Notes: a model not told the origin generated them from the sequence alone. 17,536 nt of DNA from an uncultured Eubacteriales bacterium (GCA_900551265.1 URVL01000034.1:1-17536), one strand, 5' to 3'; counted from the stretch's first letter, positions 6,724-14,965 are shown. Numbers and translations: made by a program.

Positions 6724-8376
6724 TTACTCGGCTGAGATGATGTAGTAATAAACCGGTTGGCCGCCATAGATGACCGCGACCTCTACATCCCGGCGTTCTT
6801 TTTCAAACAACTCACGTACTTCCTGCGCGGCAGATTCTTCGACGCCCTCTCCGTAAATGATCGTGACATAGCTGATATCCCGGTTGCGGCACATTTCTTT
6901 AGTCAGGCGCTTTAAGACATCAGACTGACGGCGTCCTGAGTCCAAAAGCTTGCCGTTTAACAGCGCCAATGCGTCTCCCTCACGGATTTTACGGTCGTCA
7001 TACACGCTGTCGCGCGCTGCGTAGGTCACTTCGCCGGTATTGACGCAGGAGGCGGCGGCCTCCATGGCCATCAGATTTTCGTCCGGCGTTGTTTCCGGAT
7101 CGAAAGAGAGCATGGCGGAGATACCTTCGGAAATCGTTTTTGTTTGGATCACGAGGATTTTTTTATCGGTAAGCGGAGCAACCTGCTGTGCCGCCATAAT
7201 GATATTCTTGTTGTTAGGCAAAATATAGGTAACTTTTGTGTGAATCGATTCCACGGCGTGAAGCAGGTCGTCGGTTGAAGGATTCATGGTTTGCCCACCG
7301 TCGACGATCACGTCGACGCCCAAATCACGGAAAATATTGTGCAAGCCGTCGCCGGCCGCAACTGCGACGAAACCATAGGGCTTTTCTTCAACAGGTTCAG
7401 CTTCTAAAGACACGGAGGAGACCGGCACCTCCACTTTCGGCGCGGCAATAATCTTCTGGGTGTGCTGAATCTTCATGTTCTCAATCTTAATGCGGTCAAG
7501 AGAGCCCAATTCCAGCGCTTTTTCAATTGCCAGGCCAGGATTATTCGTGTGTACATGGACCTTGACGATTTCTTCGTCATCCACCACGACGACACAGTCT
7601 CCTATGGATTCAAGAAACTCCCGCAGTTCCGCAGGATTTCCCGCACCGGAGCGATCAATGATAAATTCTGTGCAGTATGTAAAATTGATATCCTCAGTCT
7701 CAAATGCATCAAAGGGATTCGCATCCGACGGTGTGTCCTCGACAACGGTGCGCGTGATCTTTTCTCCACGCATATAGGCAAGCATGGTATCTAAAATAAT
7801 CACATAGCCTGCTCCGCCGGCATCTACGACACCCGCCTTTTTTAAGACCGGATTTTGCTGTGTGGTCTCGGCAAGCGCGCGCTTTGCCGCATCACTTGCT
7901 GAACTGAATGTCACACGCAAATTTCCCGTCGCCTTAGCCGCATCAATTGCAGCCTGCGCGGCTTTCATGGAAACTGTCAGGATCGTACCTTCCGCAGGGC
8001 GCATAACGGCTTTGTAAGCCGCATCTACACCCTCGCGAAGCGCCTTGGCAATCACGAGCGCGTCACCGCTCTCCAGGCCTTTGACACGCTTGGAAAAACC
8101 CCGAAACAACAGCGATGTAATGACGCCGGAATTGCCGCGCGCGCCGCGAAGCATACACATGGCGGCAGTCTCGGCCACTTCACCCAGCGTACCGCCTTCT
8201 TCTTTTTCCAACTCACGTGCGGCGGCATTGATGGTGGCGCTCATGTTAATTCCCGTGTCGCCGTCCGGCACGGGGAAAACATTTAAATCGTTCAACTCTT
8301 TTTTGCGCGCTTCAATTGCATATGCAGCCTGAATGACCATCTGACGGAAAGCAGAACCGTCAACATAATTTTCCAA
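6724..8376 (-). CDS. fakA: DhaL-domain kinase, fatty acid kinase FakA-like (YloV family)
   Basis: FakA phosphorylates fatty acids bound to FakB partner proteins, letting the cell use exogenous fatty acids. The product has 550 residues, the family's usual length. The N-terminal DhaL ATP-binding domain (about 1-200) shows NVFPVPDGDTGINM (32-45) with the Mg-ATP-binding aspartates, and RGARGNSGV (77-84). The rest matches the YloV layout, with a middle domain (about 250-300) and a C-terminal domain that has PNNKNIIMAA and ends VYYYIISAE. Start is TTG at 8376 behind GAGGGTG. It follows an Asp23/Gls24 gene by 35 nt, the standard yloU-yloV arrangement of Firmicutes. No fakB is present in the window, so the substrate is inferred from family. 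The older label for such proteins is DAK2 domain protein. Confidence 0.9.
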   Translation of the reverse strand: MENYVDGSAFRQMVIQAAYAIEARKKELNDLNVFPVPDGDTGINMSATINAAARELEKEEGGTLGEVAETAAMCMLRGARGNSGVITSLLFRGFSKRVKGLESGDALVIAKALREGVDAAYKAVMRPAEGTILTVSMKAAQAAIDAAKATGNLRVTFSSASDAAKRALAETTQQNPVLKKAGVVDAGGAGYVIILDTMLAYMRGEKITRTVVEDTPSDANPFDAFETEDINFTYCTEFIIDRSGAGNPAELREFLESIGDCVVVVDDEEIVKVHVHTNNPGLAIEKALELGSLDRIKIENMKIQHTQKIIAAPKVEVPVSSVSLEAEPVEEKPYGFVAVAAGDGLHNIFRDLGVDVIVDGGQTMNPSTDDLLHAVESIHTKVTYILPNNKNIIMAAQQVAPLTDKKILVIQTKTISEGISAMLSFDPETTPDENLMAMEAAASCVNTGEVTYAARDSVYDDRKIREGDALALLNGKLLDSGRRQSDVLKRLTKEMCRNRDISYVTIIYGEGVEESAAQEVRELFEKERRDVEVAVIYGGQPVYYYIISAE

Positions 8377-8411
8377 AAATCTTCACCCTCTCGCCGTAAT
8401 TCTTAGCCTGT

Positions 8412-8753
8412 TCAATCCGTCATGAGCGAATCGACGAATACGTCTACATTACCTACCTTGATGCCGGTCATTTCTTCGACATTATAGCGGACTTCGCTGA
8501 TGATGGAGTCTCCGGCAGCGGCGATATTGACGCCGTGACGTACGACGATATGCAGCTCAATATTTACGACGCCGTTGTCCACCACGTCGATTTTAATGCC
8601 TTTCCGGCTTGAATCCCGCTTCAACAACTGCACAAACCCATCAAATTTACTTTTATTGGCCATCCCATGGACGCCATAGCAATGATTAGCAACAATATCT
8701 GTAATTACGTCGTTTGTAATATCAATGGTCCCGTATTCGTTTTCTATCAGCAT
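8412..8753 (-). CDS. Asp23/Gls24 family envelope stress response protein (YloU-like)
   Basis: Small (113 residues) protein of the alkaline-shock Asp23/Gls24 family. In Staphylococcus the namesake is membrane-associated and linked to envelope stress; the exact biochemical role is unknown. Family signs are the N-terminal YGTIDITNDVITDIVANHC, the GVHGMA turn, and the central VNIELHIVVRHGVNI beta segment followed by NVEEMTGIKVGNVDVFVDSL. ATG at 8753 has GGAGGTG 5 nt upstream. It sits directly before the fakA-like gene, as is usual in Firmicutes. Confidence 0.93.
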   Translation of the reverse strand: MLIENEYGTIDITNDVITDIVANHCYGVHGMANKSKFDGFVQLLKRDSSRKGIKIDVVDNGVVNIELHIVVRHGVNIAAAGDSIISEVRYNVEEMTGIKVGNVDVFVDSLMTD

Positions 8754-8786
8754 GTTTTCACCTCCGCAACATATTTTTGATCCGTC

Positions 8787-9314
8787 TCAAAAAATGGTTC
8801 CCGTGTAATCCCGCTCCTCAGACAAAACGTTATAAATTCTTACGTTCCGGCGTTTTGCATAGGCGCAGGTATTATATGTACCGCCCGGACGCCCGTCAAA
8901 CGCTGCAATCAGGAGCGACGAATGATCCACCATATATCGGTTCCGCTTTTCCATACAGCCGGAAACATACCGCGGCGACAGCACCGTTTTGACGTCGCAT
9001 CTGCAGAGCACAAACTGATAAAGCCGGATGTCGTCGTCGCGCCAGCGTGCGGACTGCTCCGGACAGGGAATCGCAGCTTCAAGCGACAGGCCGGGATAGG
9101 CACGTTTGAAATCCAATACACACATGGCAGCCCAAAGATCCATCCCGCGGCTCATGCCGGTAATAAAATGCCGGTACCCATCCAACACGGCTTTTTGTAC
9201 GGCATATTCAAGCTGTCTGCGAAAGGTATGGTTGGCAAAACTGTACCTGGTTGCCGCAAACGGCATTTTTTCCGGACGATGCCCGGTGAAGCAACAGGTT
9301 ATAGAGCGATCCAT
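8787..9314 (-). CDS. SLOG-superfamily protein of the YpsA/DUF1273 type
   Basis: A 175-residue protein with a Rossmann-like nucleotide-binding fold of the SLOG (SMF/DprA-LOG) superfamily. Visible motifs are FTGHRPEKM (9-17), HFITGMSRGMDLWAA (49-63), and the C-terminal EKRNRYMVDHSSLLIAAFDG (122-141) followed by GGTYNT, the phosphate-binding glycine patch. YpsA-type proteins are thought to bind nucleotides or related ligands; a role in cell division was reported for Bacillus YpsA, but the reaction is unknown. ATG at 9314 (MDRSITCCFTGHRPEK) was chosen because the longer in-frame alternative at 9494 overlaps mscL and lacks family support. It starts 19 nt after mscL. Confidence 0.85.
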   Translation of the reverse strand: MDRSITCCFTGHRPEKMPFAATRYSFANHTFRRQLEYAVQKAVLDGYRHFITGMSRGMDLWAAMCVLDFKRAYPGLSLEAAIPCPEQSARWRDDDIRLYQFVLCRCDVKTVLSPRYVSGCMEKRNRYMVDHSSLLIAAFDGRPGGTYNTCAYAKRRNVRIYNVLSEERDYTGTIF

Positions 9315-9333
9315 AGCGCACCTGCTTTGCACA

Positions 9334-9786
9334 CTATTCCTTACGTTCGCGCAGGAGATCGCGAATTTCGGTGAGCAAAAGTTCTTCCTTAGTCGGTTCC
9401 GGTTCAACAACAACCGTAACCTCCTGTGCAGTTTCCGCCTTTGCGCGGAGTGACCGGAGCTTGTTGATAAACCGAACGAAAAGAAAAATGACAAATGCGA
9501 TAATTAAAAAATCCAGGATTGTACCGATTAAATTGCCCACTGCCAAAATGTTGGGCGTTTCCGGCTCTGGCCCATACAGATGCGGCAATTCGATGGTCCA
9601 GTTTGAAAAGTTAATACCTCCGATGAACATCCCAACGAACGGCATAATGATATCGTTTACGATACTGGTCGTAATCTTGCCGAATGCACCGCCGATAACG
9701 ACGCCGACCGCCATATCAATTACATTGCCGCGCATGGCAAATTCCTTAAATTCTTTCAGAAAACGGGAGCCTTTCTTCTTTGCCAT
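9334..9786 (-). CDS. mscL: Large-conductance mechanosensitive channel MscL
   Basis: MscL is a homopentameric inner-membrane pore that opens under membrane tension and protects from osmotic downshock. The 150-residue product begins MAKKKGSRFLKEFKEFAMRGN, with the N-terminal amphipathic helix, then the family signature AMRGNVIDMAVGVVIGGAFG (17-36) in TM1 (about 20-48), an extracellular loop, TM2 (about 83-107) and a charged cytoplasmic helix ending EIRDLLRERKE. ATG at 9786 has AAGGA 8 nt upstream; the longer start at 9819 has no family support. It lies 72 nt after serS, the widest gap in this gene run. Confidence 0.97.
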   Translation of the reverse strand: MAKKKGSRFLKEFKEFAMRGNVIDMAVGVVIGGAFGKITTSIVNDIIMPFVGMFIGGINFSNWTIELPHLYGPEPETPNILAVGNLIGTILDFLIIAFVIFLFVRFINKLRSLRAKAETAQEVTVVVEPEPTKEELLLTEIRDLLRERKE

Positions 9787-9858
9787 GATAACTGTCCTTC
9801 TCTTTTCTTCCATGTGCATTCTTTAAATAAAATTCCGGTAACATGACCGTTCAAACGC

Positions 9859-11145
9859 TTACTTAGAAATGAGTTCCATGCCGCCCAGATACTTACGCAG
9901 AACTTCCGGAATCACAATCGATCCGTCCGCGCGCTGATTCTGTTCAACAAGCGCCGGCAAGATACGGGAGGTTGCAAGACCGGAACCGTTTAACGTATGG
10001 ACAAGTTCCGTTTTTCCGGTCGCCTCGCGGCGGAACCGAATGGATCCCCGGCGCGCCTGATAATCGCGCGCATTTGAAACAGAGGATACTTCTTTATATC
10101 CGTTCATAGACGGAATGTTAATCTCGATATCGTAAGTTCGCGCCATGGAGGCGGAGCAGTCTGCCGCGGCAAGCTTTACCGTACGGAAATGGAATCCGAG
10201 TCCGCGTACCAGAGCTTCCGCCTTGTCAACCAGCTCTTCAAATGCCTCATCGGACTTTTCCGGCAGCGTATATTGCACCATTTCAACCTTATTAAACTGA
10301 TGTCCACGCACCATGCCGCGTTCATCCGCGCGGTAAGAACCCGCCTCACGGCGGAAACAGGGCGTATAGGAGATATATTTGCGCGGCAGGTCGGTTTCCG
10401 CCAGAATTTCATCGCGATGCAGGCTGACAAGAGCCGTCTCCGCAGTGGGTAACATAAAACGGCGGCGTTCATCTTCCGCGGTTTCCAGCCAGTAGACATC
10501 ATCCTCAAACTTGGGGAATTGTCCGGCCGTCAATCCGCACTCATAGCCCAGCATATGCGGGACAAGCACGAGTTCATACCCATCGGCAATATGCGTATCG
10601 ATAAAATAATTGAGCAGAGCCCACTCAAGGCGCGCGCCCATGCCGCGATAGATCCAAAATCCAGCGCCGGACAGCTTGGTGCCGCGCACGTAGTCTATCA
10701 GGCCGAGATCCGTGCAGAGATCCACATGATTTTTTGGCGCGAAGTCAAACTGATGAGGCTCTCCATAGTAACGCAGCGGCTCGTTATTTTCCTTACCACC
10801 GGGCTTCAGATCGGGATCCGGGAGATTCGGCAGAGAAAGCATCAGCGTCCGGTATTCGGCCTCCACGTCGCGCAGCTGTGCTTCGACCTGCTTGCCCTCA
10901 TTGGAAAGCGCTTTCATCCGCACAAAAATCGGCGCAGTATCACCGCCCGCTTTTTTGATGGCCGGAATTTCCTTTGAGGTTTTGTTTTGCTCGGCCTTCA
11001 GCGCCTCACTGCGGCCAATCAACTCACGCCTCTGGACGTCGAGCTCCAGGATACGGTCGACTTGCGCATCCGCATCGTATTCTTTTGCTGCGAGACCGGC
11101 TTTTACGGCGTCTGCGTCGTCACGAATTTTTTTTATATCAATCAT
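9859..11145 (-). CDS. serS: Serine-tRNA ligase
   Basis: Class II aminoacyl-tRNA synthetase that charges tRNA-Ser and tRNA-Sec. The product has 428 residues, normal length. The N-terminal coiled-coil arm (about 25-105) is followed by the catalytic core: TAETAL for serine recognition (235-240), motif 2 FRREAGSYRADERGMVRGHQ (264-283), and motif 3 with LNGSGLATSRILPALVEQNQ (385-404), then DGSIVIPEVL. ATG at 11145 has AGG 8 nt upstream. It lies 17 nt after parB with no room for a T-box leader, so it is expressed with parAB rather than by serine-specific antitermination. Confidence 0.98.
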   Translation of the reverse strand: MIDIKKIRDDADAVKAGLAAKEYDADAQVDRILELDVQRRELIGRSEALKAEQNKTSKEIPAIKKAGGDTAPIFVRMKALSNEGKQVEAQLRDVEAEYRTLMLSLPNLPDPDLKPGGKENNEPLRYYGEPHQFDFAPKNHVDLCTDLGLIDYVRGTKLSGAGFWIYRGMGARLEWALLNYFIDTHIADGYELVLVPHMLGYECGLTAGQFPKFEDDVYWLETAEDERRRFMLPTAETALVSLHRDEILAETDLPRKYISYTPCFRREAGSYRADERGMVRGHQFNKVEMVQYTLPEKSDEAFEELVDKAEALVRGLGFHFRTVKLAAADCSASMARTYDIEINIPSMNGYKEVSSVSNARDYQARRGSIRFRREATGKTELVHTLNGSGLATSRILPALVEQNQRADGSIVIPEVLRKYLGGMELISK

Positions 11146-11162
11146 AGGGAGAACCTGCCTTT

Positions 11163-12026
11163 CTATTTTTCTGCTGCATGTTCCAGCAACGCGATCAGCG
11201 TATCTAGATCATCGTTATCGTAATATTCAATTTCAAGCTTGCCTTTTTTACGGCCCGGCTTTAGTGTAATACGCCGGCCAAGCGACTGGGATAGGCGCCG
11301 CCCGACTTCACCGGCGTAATCGACAACGACGCCGGTGGGAGTCTCCGCGCTCTTTTTTGGAGTTTGCTGGCGCTTTACGTACTGTTCCAGTTCCCGCACG
11401 CTGAGCTTATGTTGAATGGCATACTCTGCCGTCTCACGGCGAAGCTTTTCATCCGGGATGGAAAGCAGTGCACGCGCATGTCCCGCCGACAGTGTCCCCT
11501 GTTCCACCATTGCGTGCAAATCATCCGAAAGGGCAAGCAAGCGAAGCGCATTTGCAACGGCCGGACGGGAACGTCCAACCCGGCGAGCGACTTCTTCCTG
11601 CGTAAGGCCGAACGTGTCAATCAAAGTCTGGTAGCCGTTGGCCTCCTCGATGGGGTTTAAATCCTCGCGCTGGAGATTTTCAATCAGCGCAAGCTGCGCC
11701 GCGCGCAGATCGTCTGCGTCGAGAACAATTGCAGGAATTTCTGTCAATCCTGCCAGACGGCAGGCGCGCCAGCGCCGTTCCCCGGCGATGATCTGATAAA
11801 CTCCGCCGTCACACCGGCGGACGACAACCGGCTGCAACAGCCCGTTGTCACGGATGGATGCGGCGAGTGCCTGTAACGCGTCCGGATCGAAATGCCGGCG
11901 CGGTTGTCCGGGATTTGGCTCAATATCAGAAATGCGCAGCATGGAGCCGGAGGACGACACCTCTTCAATCACAGGATCGTCGCCAAAGAGCGCGGAAAGT
12001 CCGCGGCCCAGTCCCTTTGCACTCAC
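11163..12026 (-). CDS. parB: Chromosome partitioning protein ParB (Spo0J family)
   Basis: ParB is a CTP-dependent clamp that loads at parS sites near the origin and directs origin segregation and SMC loading. The 287-residue product opens with GLGRGLSALFGDD (5-17), the ParA-activating N-terminal peptide. The CTP-binding domain has GERRWRA (82-88) and ENLQREDLNPIEEA (116-129), followed by the helix-turn-helix (about 142-162, LTQEEVARRVGRSRPAVANA) and a C-terminal dimerisation domain (GKLEIEYYDNDDLDTLI). Start is GTG at 12026 with AGGTGG just upstream. It is 24 nt downstream of parA. No good parS site was seen in the window. The Noc paralogue is less likely because of the adjacent parA. Confidence 0.96.
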   Translation of the reverse strand: MSAKGLGRGLSALFGDDPVIEEVSSSGSMLRISDIEPNPGQPRRHFDPDALQALAASIRDNGLLQPVVVRRCDGGVYQIIAGERRWRACRLAGLTEIPAIVLDADDLRAAQLALIENLQREDLNPIEEANGYQTLIDTFGLTQEEVARRVGRSRPAVANALRLLALSDDLHAMVEQGTLSAGHARALLSIPDEKLRRETAEYAIQHKLSVRELEQYVKRQQTPKKSAETPTGVVVDYAGEVGRRLSQSLGRRITLKPGRKKGKLEIEYYDNDDLDTLIALLEHAAEK

Positions 12027-12050
12027 AGTTCCACCTCACAATCCCAAAAA

Positions 12051-12803
12051 TCAGTTATTAATAATACACTGTGCAAGTTTTTCATAACATTTTGCGCCCT
12101 TTGAATTACGGTCGTAATACATGACGGGGACCCCGTGGCTGGGCGCTTCACTCAGTCGTACGTTGCGCGGAATGACAACAGGAAAAACCTGGCGCGGGAA
12201 GTGCTTTTTCACCTCATGCACGACCTGCTGGGAGAGATTTGTCCGGCTATCGAACATGGTAAGCAGGATTCCCTCAATAGACAACGGCGGGTTGAGGGAC
12301 CGCTTTACACTGCGTATGGTCTGCATCAGTTGAGAAAGCCCCTCCAGCGCATAGTACTCGCACTGGATCGGAGCCAAAACGGTGTCAGCCGCACAGAGAG
12401 CGTTAAGCGTCAAAAGTCCTAAAGAAGGAGGGCAGTCTATCAATATGAAGTCATAGTCAAAGGAAACCGGAGTCAAGAGCTTTTTTAAGGCATGTTCGCG
12501 CGCCGGAAAATCAACCAGTTCAATTTCAGCCCCCGCTAACGCAATAGAGGAGGGAAGCAGGTCGCAGAATCTGGTTTTCAAAATCAGTCCTTGAGCGTCG
12601 GCCTCGCCGGTCAATCCGTTGTAAACGCTATGGGAAACCGATGACTTATCGATACCGAGGCCGGACGTGGCGTTGGCCTGCGGATCAAAATCGCAAAGCA
12701 AAACCCGGCGGCCTGCAAGTACCAGCGCAGCCGCCGTATTGACCGCGGTTGTGGTTTTGCCCACACCGCCTTTCTGATTTGCCACAGCAATAATTCTACC
12801 CAT
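12051..12803 (-). CDS. parA: Chromosome partitioning ATPase ParA (Soj family)
   Basis: DNA-dependent ATPase that works with ParB to segregate origins; in spore formers also called Soj. The product has 250 residues. The deviant Walker A is KGGVGKTT (11-18) with the signature lysine at 11; Walker A' DFDPQANAT and Walker B FILIDCPPSLG follow. ATG at 12803 gives the canonical MGRIIAVANQKGG start. The Shine-Dalgarno GAGG is only 3 nt from the ATG, shorter than usual, and an ATG-AGG-TAA minicistron overlaps it. A sigma-A type promoter lies at 12896-12923. It is the first gene of a long codirectional run and is divergent from the Rrf2-type gene. Confidence 0.97.
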   Translation of the reverse strand: MGRIIAVANQKGGVGKTTTAVNTAAALVLAGRRVLLCDFDPQANATSGLGIDKSSVSHSVYNGLTGEADAQGLILKTRFCDLLPSSIALAGAEIELVDFPAREHALKKLLTPVSFDYDFILIDCPPSLGLLTLNALCAADTVLAPIQCEYYALEGLSQLMQTIRSVKRSLNPPLSIEGILLTMFDSRTNLSQQVVHEVKKHFPRQVFPVVIPRNVRLSEAPSHGVPVMYYDRNSKGAKCYEKLAQCIINN

Positions 12804-12845
12804 TTACCTCATCAAAACGGAAGCGCCATAACACACTTCGGACCA

Positions 12846-12862
12846 TATCCGTTAACCGGATA
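12846..12862. repeat. Inverted repeat in the parA leader
   Basis: TATCCG-TTAAC-CGGATA, two 6-bp arms around a 5-nt centre, lies between the parA promoter and its start codon. It may be a protein operator or a small leader hairpin; no family can be assigned. Confidence 0.4.
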
Positions 12863-12895
12863 CGCTATACGTGGAAATATAACTTTATATCGTAT

Positions 12896-12923
12896 AGTAT
12901 ACCACACTTTTCCGCTTTTGCAA
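12896..12923 (-). promoter_or_regulatory. Sigma-A type promoter for parA
   Basis: TTGCAA (12918-12923) and TATACT (12896-12901) are separated by 16 bp on the minus strand. The predicted start near 12889 gives a leader of about 85 nt. Confidence 0.65.
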
Positions 12924-12931
12924 CTATCTTT

Positions 12932-13020
12932 CGAAATGGCTCTTTTATACGCGTATGCCCGGCAGACACCGGCTGCTCAACAGGAAGAGAGATATATGCG
13001 AAATATGGAGATTTTATACG
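12932..13020 (+). repeat. Imperfect direct repeat between parA and the Rrf2-type gene
   Basis: The pattern CGAAAT(AT)GGnnnTTTTATACG occurs at 12932-12951 and again at 12999-13020, with a 2-nt insertion in the second copy. The first copy is 9 bp upstream of the parA -35, the second 1 bp before the rrf2-type -35. A third, partial CGAAATGG is at 13060-13067, at the predicted rrf2 transcription start. The rest of this 313-nt intergenic region holds the two divergent promoters and a perfect palindrome ATACGCGTAT (12947-12956). Confidence 0.6.
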
Positions 13021-13021
13021 G

Positions 13022-13050
13022 TTGACAAGATGCGGTTTATCAGATAAAAT
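13022..13050 (+). promoter_or_regulatory. Sigma-A type promoter for the Rrf2-type gene
   Basis: A perfect -35 TTGACA (13022-13027) and TAAAAT (13045-13050) are separated by 17 bp. The predicted start is near 13057, about 60 nt before the start codon. Confidence 0.8.
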
Positions 13051-13116
13051 AATATATATCGAAATGGTAAACAATGAATGCCATAGATCGGTAATAGCTA
13101 CAAAGGGGGAGAGCGT

Positions 13117-13530
13117 TTGCGTCTGACGAATGAGAGCGATTATGCGCTTCGAATCACAAATGAACTGGCGATACTCGGTACGGTAGTCAGCGCAAAGGAG
13201 TTGGCGGACCGGACCGGCGTAACGATTCGCTTTGCGCTAAAAATATTGCGCAAACTCAGTCTGGCAGGTATTGTGGATTCTAAGAAGGGAGCCCAGGGCG
13301 GTTATTTTTTAAAAAAGTCTCCTTCTGAAGTGAGTATTGGAGAAATTGTGGAAACGATCGAGGGTCCAATCCATGTGAGCAACTGTTCACGTGAGGACTA
13401 TATCTGTCCGCGTTCTGTTGCAGAGGATGAATGCCGGTTCCACCGGTATTTCTGTGATTTGAACGACCGCATTCGAAAAGAGTTATATGCGGTGAAGCTT
13501 TCCTCTTTTTTTGCTGATGACGGAAAGTAG
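13117..13530 (+). CDS. Rrf2 family transcriptional regulator
   Basis: Rrf2 proteins are winged-helix dimeric repressors or activators, several of which bind an iron-sulfur cluster (IscR, NsrR, RsrR). The product has 137 residues. The N-terminal winged helix is clear: RLTNESDYALRI (2-13), SAKELADRTGVTIRFALKIL (25-44) as helix-turn-helix, then LSLAGIVDSKKGAQGGYFL (48-65), the conserved G-x-x-G-G wing. The C-terminal part carries four cysteines (90, 97, 106, 113) in the region where Rrf2 cluster ligands normally sit. Start is TTG at 13117 with AAGGGGGAG about 6 nt upstream. It stands alone between parA and glmM, so the target genes cannot be named; CymR and IscR are possible relatives. Confidence 0.9.
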   Translation: MRLTNESDYALRITNELAILGTVVSAKELADRTGVTIRFALKILRKLSLAGIVDSKKGAQGGYFLKKSPSEVSIGEIVETIEGPIHVSNCSREDYICPRSVAEDECRFHRYFCDLNDRIRKELYAVKLSSFFADDGK

Positions 13531-13554
13531 CGGCCGCCATGTTACGGGAAGAAT

Positions 13555-13593
13555 AAAGCGCCCTTGTATGTTCAATATACAAGGGCGCTTTTT
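13555..13593. terminator. Bidirectional intrinsic terminator between the Rrf2-type gene and glmM
   Basis: A 15-bp perfect stem (AAAGCGCCCTTGTAT / ATACAAGGGCGCTTT, 7-nt loop) is followed by TTTTT on the plus strand and by UUUAUU on the minus strand. It ends both convergent genes. Confidence 0.92.
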
Positions 13594-13618
13594 ATGTAAG
13601 TTTTAGGAGAACTCTCGT

Positions 13619-14965
13619 TTACGCCAGACTTTTCCGTATTGTCTCTGCAGCTTCGTTTGCAATATGCTCTACTTGCTGGATATCACGCCCCTCGACCATA
13701 ACGCGCACGAGCGGTTCTGTACCGGAAACGCGGATGACGATGCGGCCCTCCTGGCCGAGTTCATTTTTCGCATGTTCTGTTGCCGCACGGACACAGGGGT
13801 CTGAGTAGAACGCAATTTTCCCCTCCGGAGAAACGTTAACGTTCACCATGACCTGCGGAAATTTTTCCATTATGAGGGCGAGCTCGGAAAGCTTTTCCTT
13901 ACGGCGTGCCATCATGGAAAGAAGCTGAATGGCGGTCAATTGTCCGTCTCCAGTTGTCGCAAAATCGCGGAAGATCAGATGACCGGATTGCTCTCCGCCG
14001 AAGCTGTAATCTTCCAAAAGCATTTCTTCCAATACATAGCGGTCCCCCACCTTGGTGGCGGAAAAACGCAGACCGTTTTCTTCACAGAAGCGCATGAAAC
14101 CCATATTGGTCATAATGGTGCCGACCACGGTGTCGCGATTCAGCTTGCCCCGGTCTTTCATATCCTTTGCGCAGATGGCCATGATAATATCGCCGTCAAT
14201 TTCACGTCCGGTATCATCAACGCAAAGGCAGCGATCGGCATCTCCGTCAAAGGCAATACCGGCGTCCAGACCATGTTCTACGACGTAGGCCTTCAACGCC
14301 TCAAGATGTAAAGATCCACAGCCCTTATTAATATTCGTGCCATCCGGTGTATCAAACAGGAACGTCGCGTCGGCGCCAAGCTCGGTGAAAAGCTTGTGTG
14401 CGGTGACGCTTGCAGAACCGTTTGCACAGTCTACCGCAATGCGCAATCCATCAAGTGAATTGGGAACTGTGGTTTTTAAATGGTTGACATAATCCAAAAC
14501 GGCATTTTCCGCGTGGGACGCTTTCCCCAAATCCACTCCGACGGACGGCTTGCGTACTTCTACATCGTCAAGAACGATGGCCTCGATTTGCTCTTCAAGT
14601 GCGTCGGCGAGCTTATAGCCATCGCCGCCAAAGATTTTGATGCCGTTAAACTCTGCGGAGTTATGCGACGCTGAGATCATGACTCCGGCGTCCGCCTTAT
14701 ATTTGCCGACAAGATATGCCACGGCGGGCGTCGGTACGACGCCTGCAAAAATGACGTCTGCACCGACGGAACAGAGTCCGGCGGCAATGGCGCACTCCAG
14801 CATATCGGAGGACATGCGCGTATCTTTTCCAATGACAAAAAGCGGTCTGCGGCGCAGGCCGGAAAGCACCTCTGCCGCTGCGCTGCCTATTTGTATCGCA
14901 AGTTCGCAGGTGAGGGTTTCACCGGCAATCCCGCGTATTCCATCGGTACCAAATAGTCTCCCCAT
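13619..14965 (-). CDS. glmM: Phosphoglucosamine mutase
   Basis: Interconverts glucosamine-6-phosphate and glucosamine-1-phosphate on the way to UDP-GlcNAc for peptidoglycan. The product has 448 residues, normal length. It starts MGRLFGTDGIRG, the GlmM signature. The catalytic phosphoserine is Ser100 in GVMISASHNSAEFNGIKIFG (Ser replaces the usual Pro after ASHN). The Mg-binding loop is DGDADR (240-245), and the C-terminal phosphate-binding RVSGTEPLVRV starts at 412. ATG at 14965 has AAGGAGG 7 nt upstream; the longer frame from 15103 overlaps the preceding gene. The stop of the upstream beta-helix gene and this start overlap as TAATG, so the two are translationally coupled. Confidence 0.97.
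   Translation of the reverse strand: MGRLFGTDGIRGIAGETLTCELAIQIGSAAAEVLSGLRRRPLFVIGKDTRMSSDMLECAIAAGLCSVGADVIFAGVVPTPAVAYLVGKYKADAGVMISASHNSAEFNGIKIFGGDGYKLADALEEQIEAIVLDDVEVRKPSVGVDLGKASHAENAVLDYVNHLKTTVPNSLDGLRIAVDCANGSASVTAHKLFTELGADATFLFDTPDGTNINKGCGSLHLEALKAYVVEHGLDAGIAFDGDADRCLCVDDTGREIDGDIIMAICAKDMKDRGKLNRDTVVGTIMTNMGFMRFCEENGLRFSATKVGDRYVLEEMLLEDYSFGGEQSGHLIFRDFATTGDGQLTAIQLLSMMARRKEKLSELALIMEKFPQVMVNVNVSPEGKIAFYSDPCVRAATEHAKNELGQEGRIVIRVSGTEPLVRVMVEGRDIQQVEHIANEAAETIRKSLA

Noticed and set aside
8787..9494. Long form of the SLOG protein starting at 9494
   Set aside because: The extra 60 residues overlap mscL in another frame and are basic and low in family similarity; the family starts at the ATG at 9314.
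11146..11162. A T-box leader before serS
   Set aside because: parB ends 17 nt before serS, which leaves no room for one.
13386..13401. A parS-like TTCACGTGAG inside the Rrf2-type gene
   Set aside because: Only the CACGTG core and its immediate flanks match the parS consensus; most outer positions differ, and the site is explained by coding sequence.
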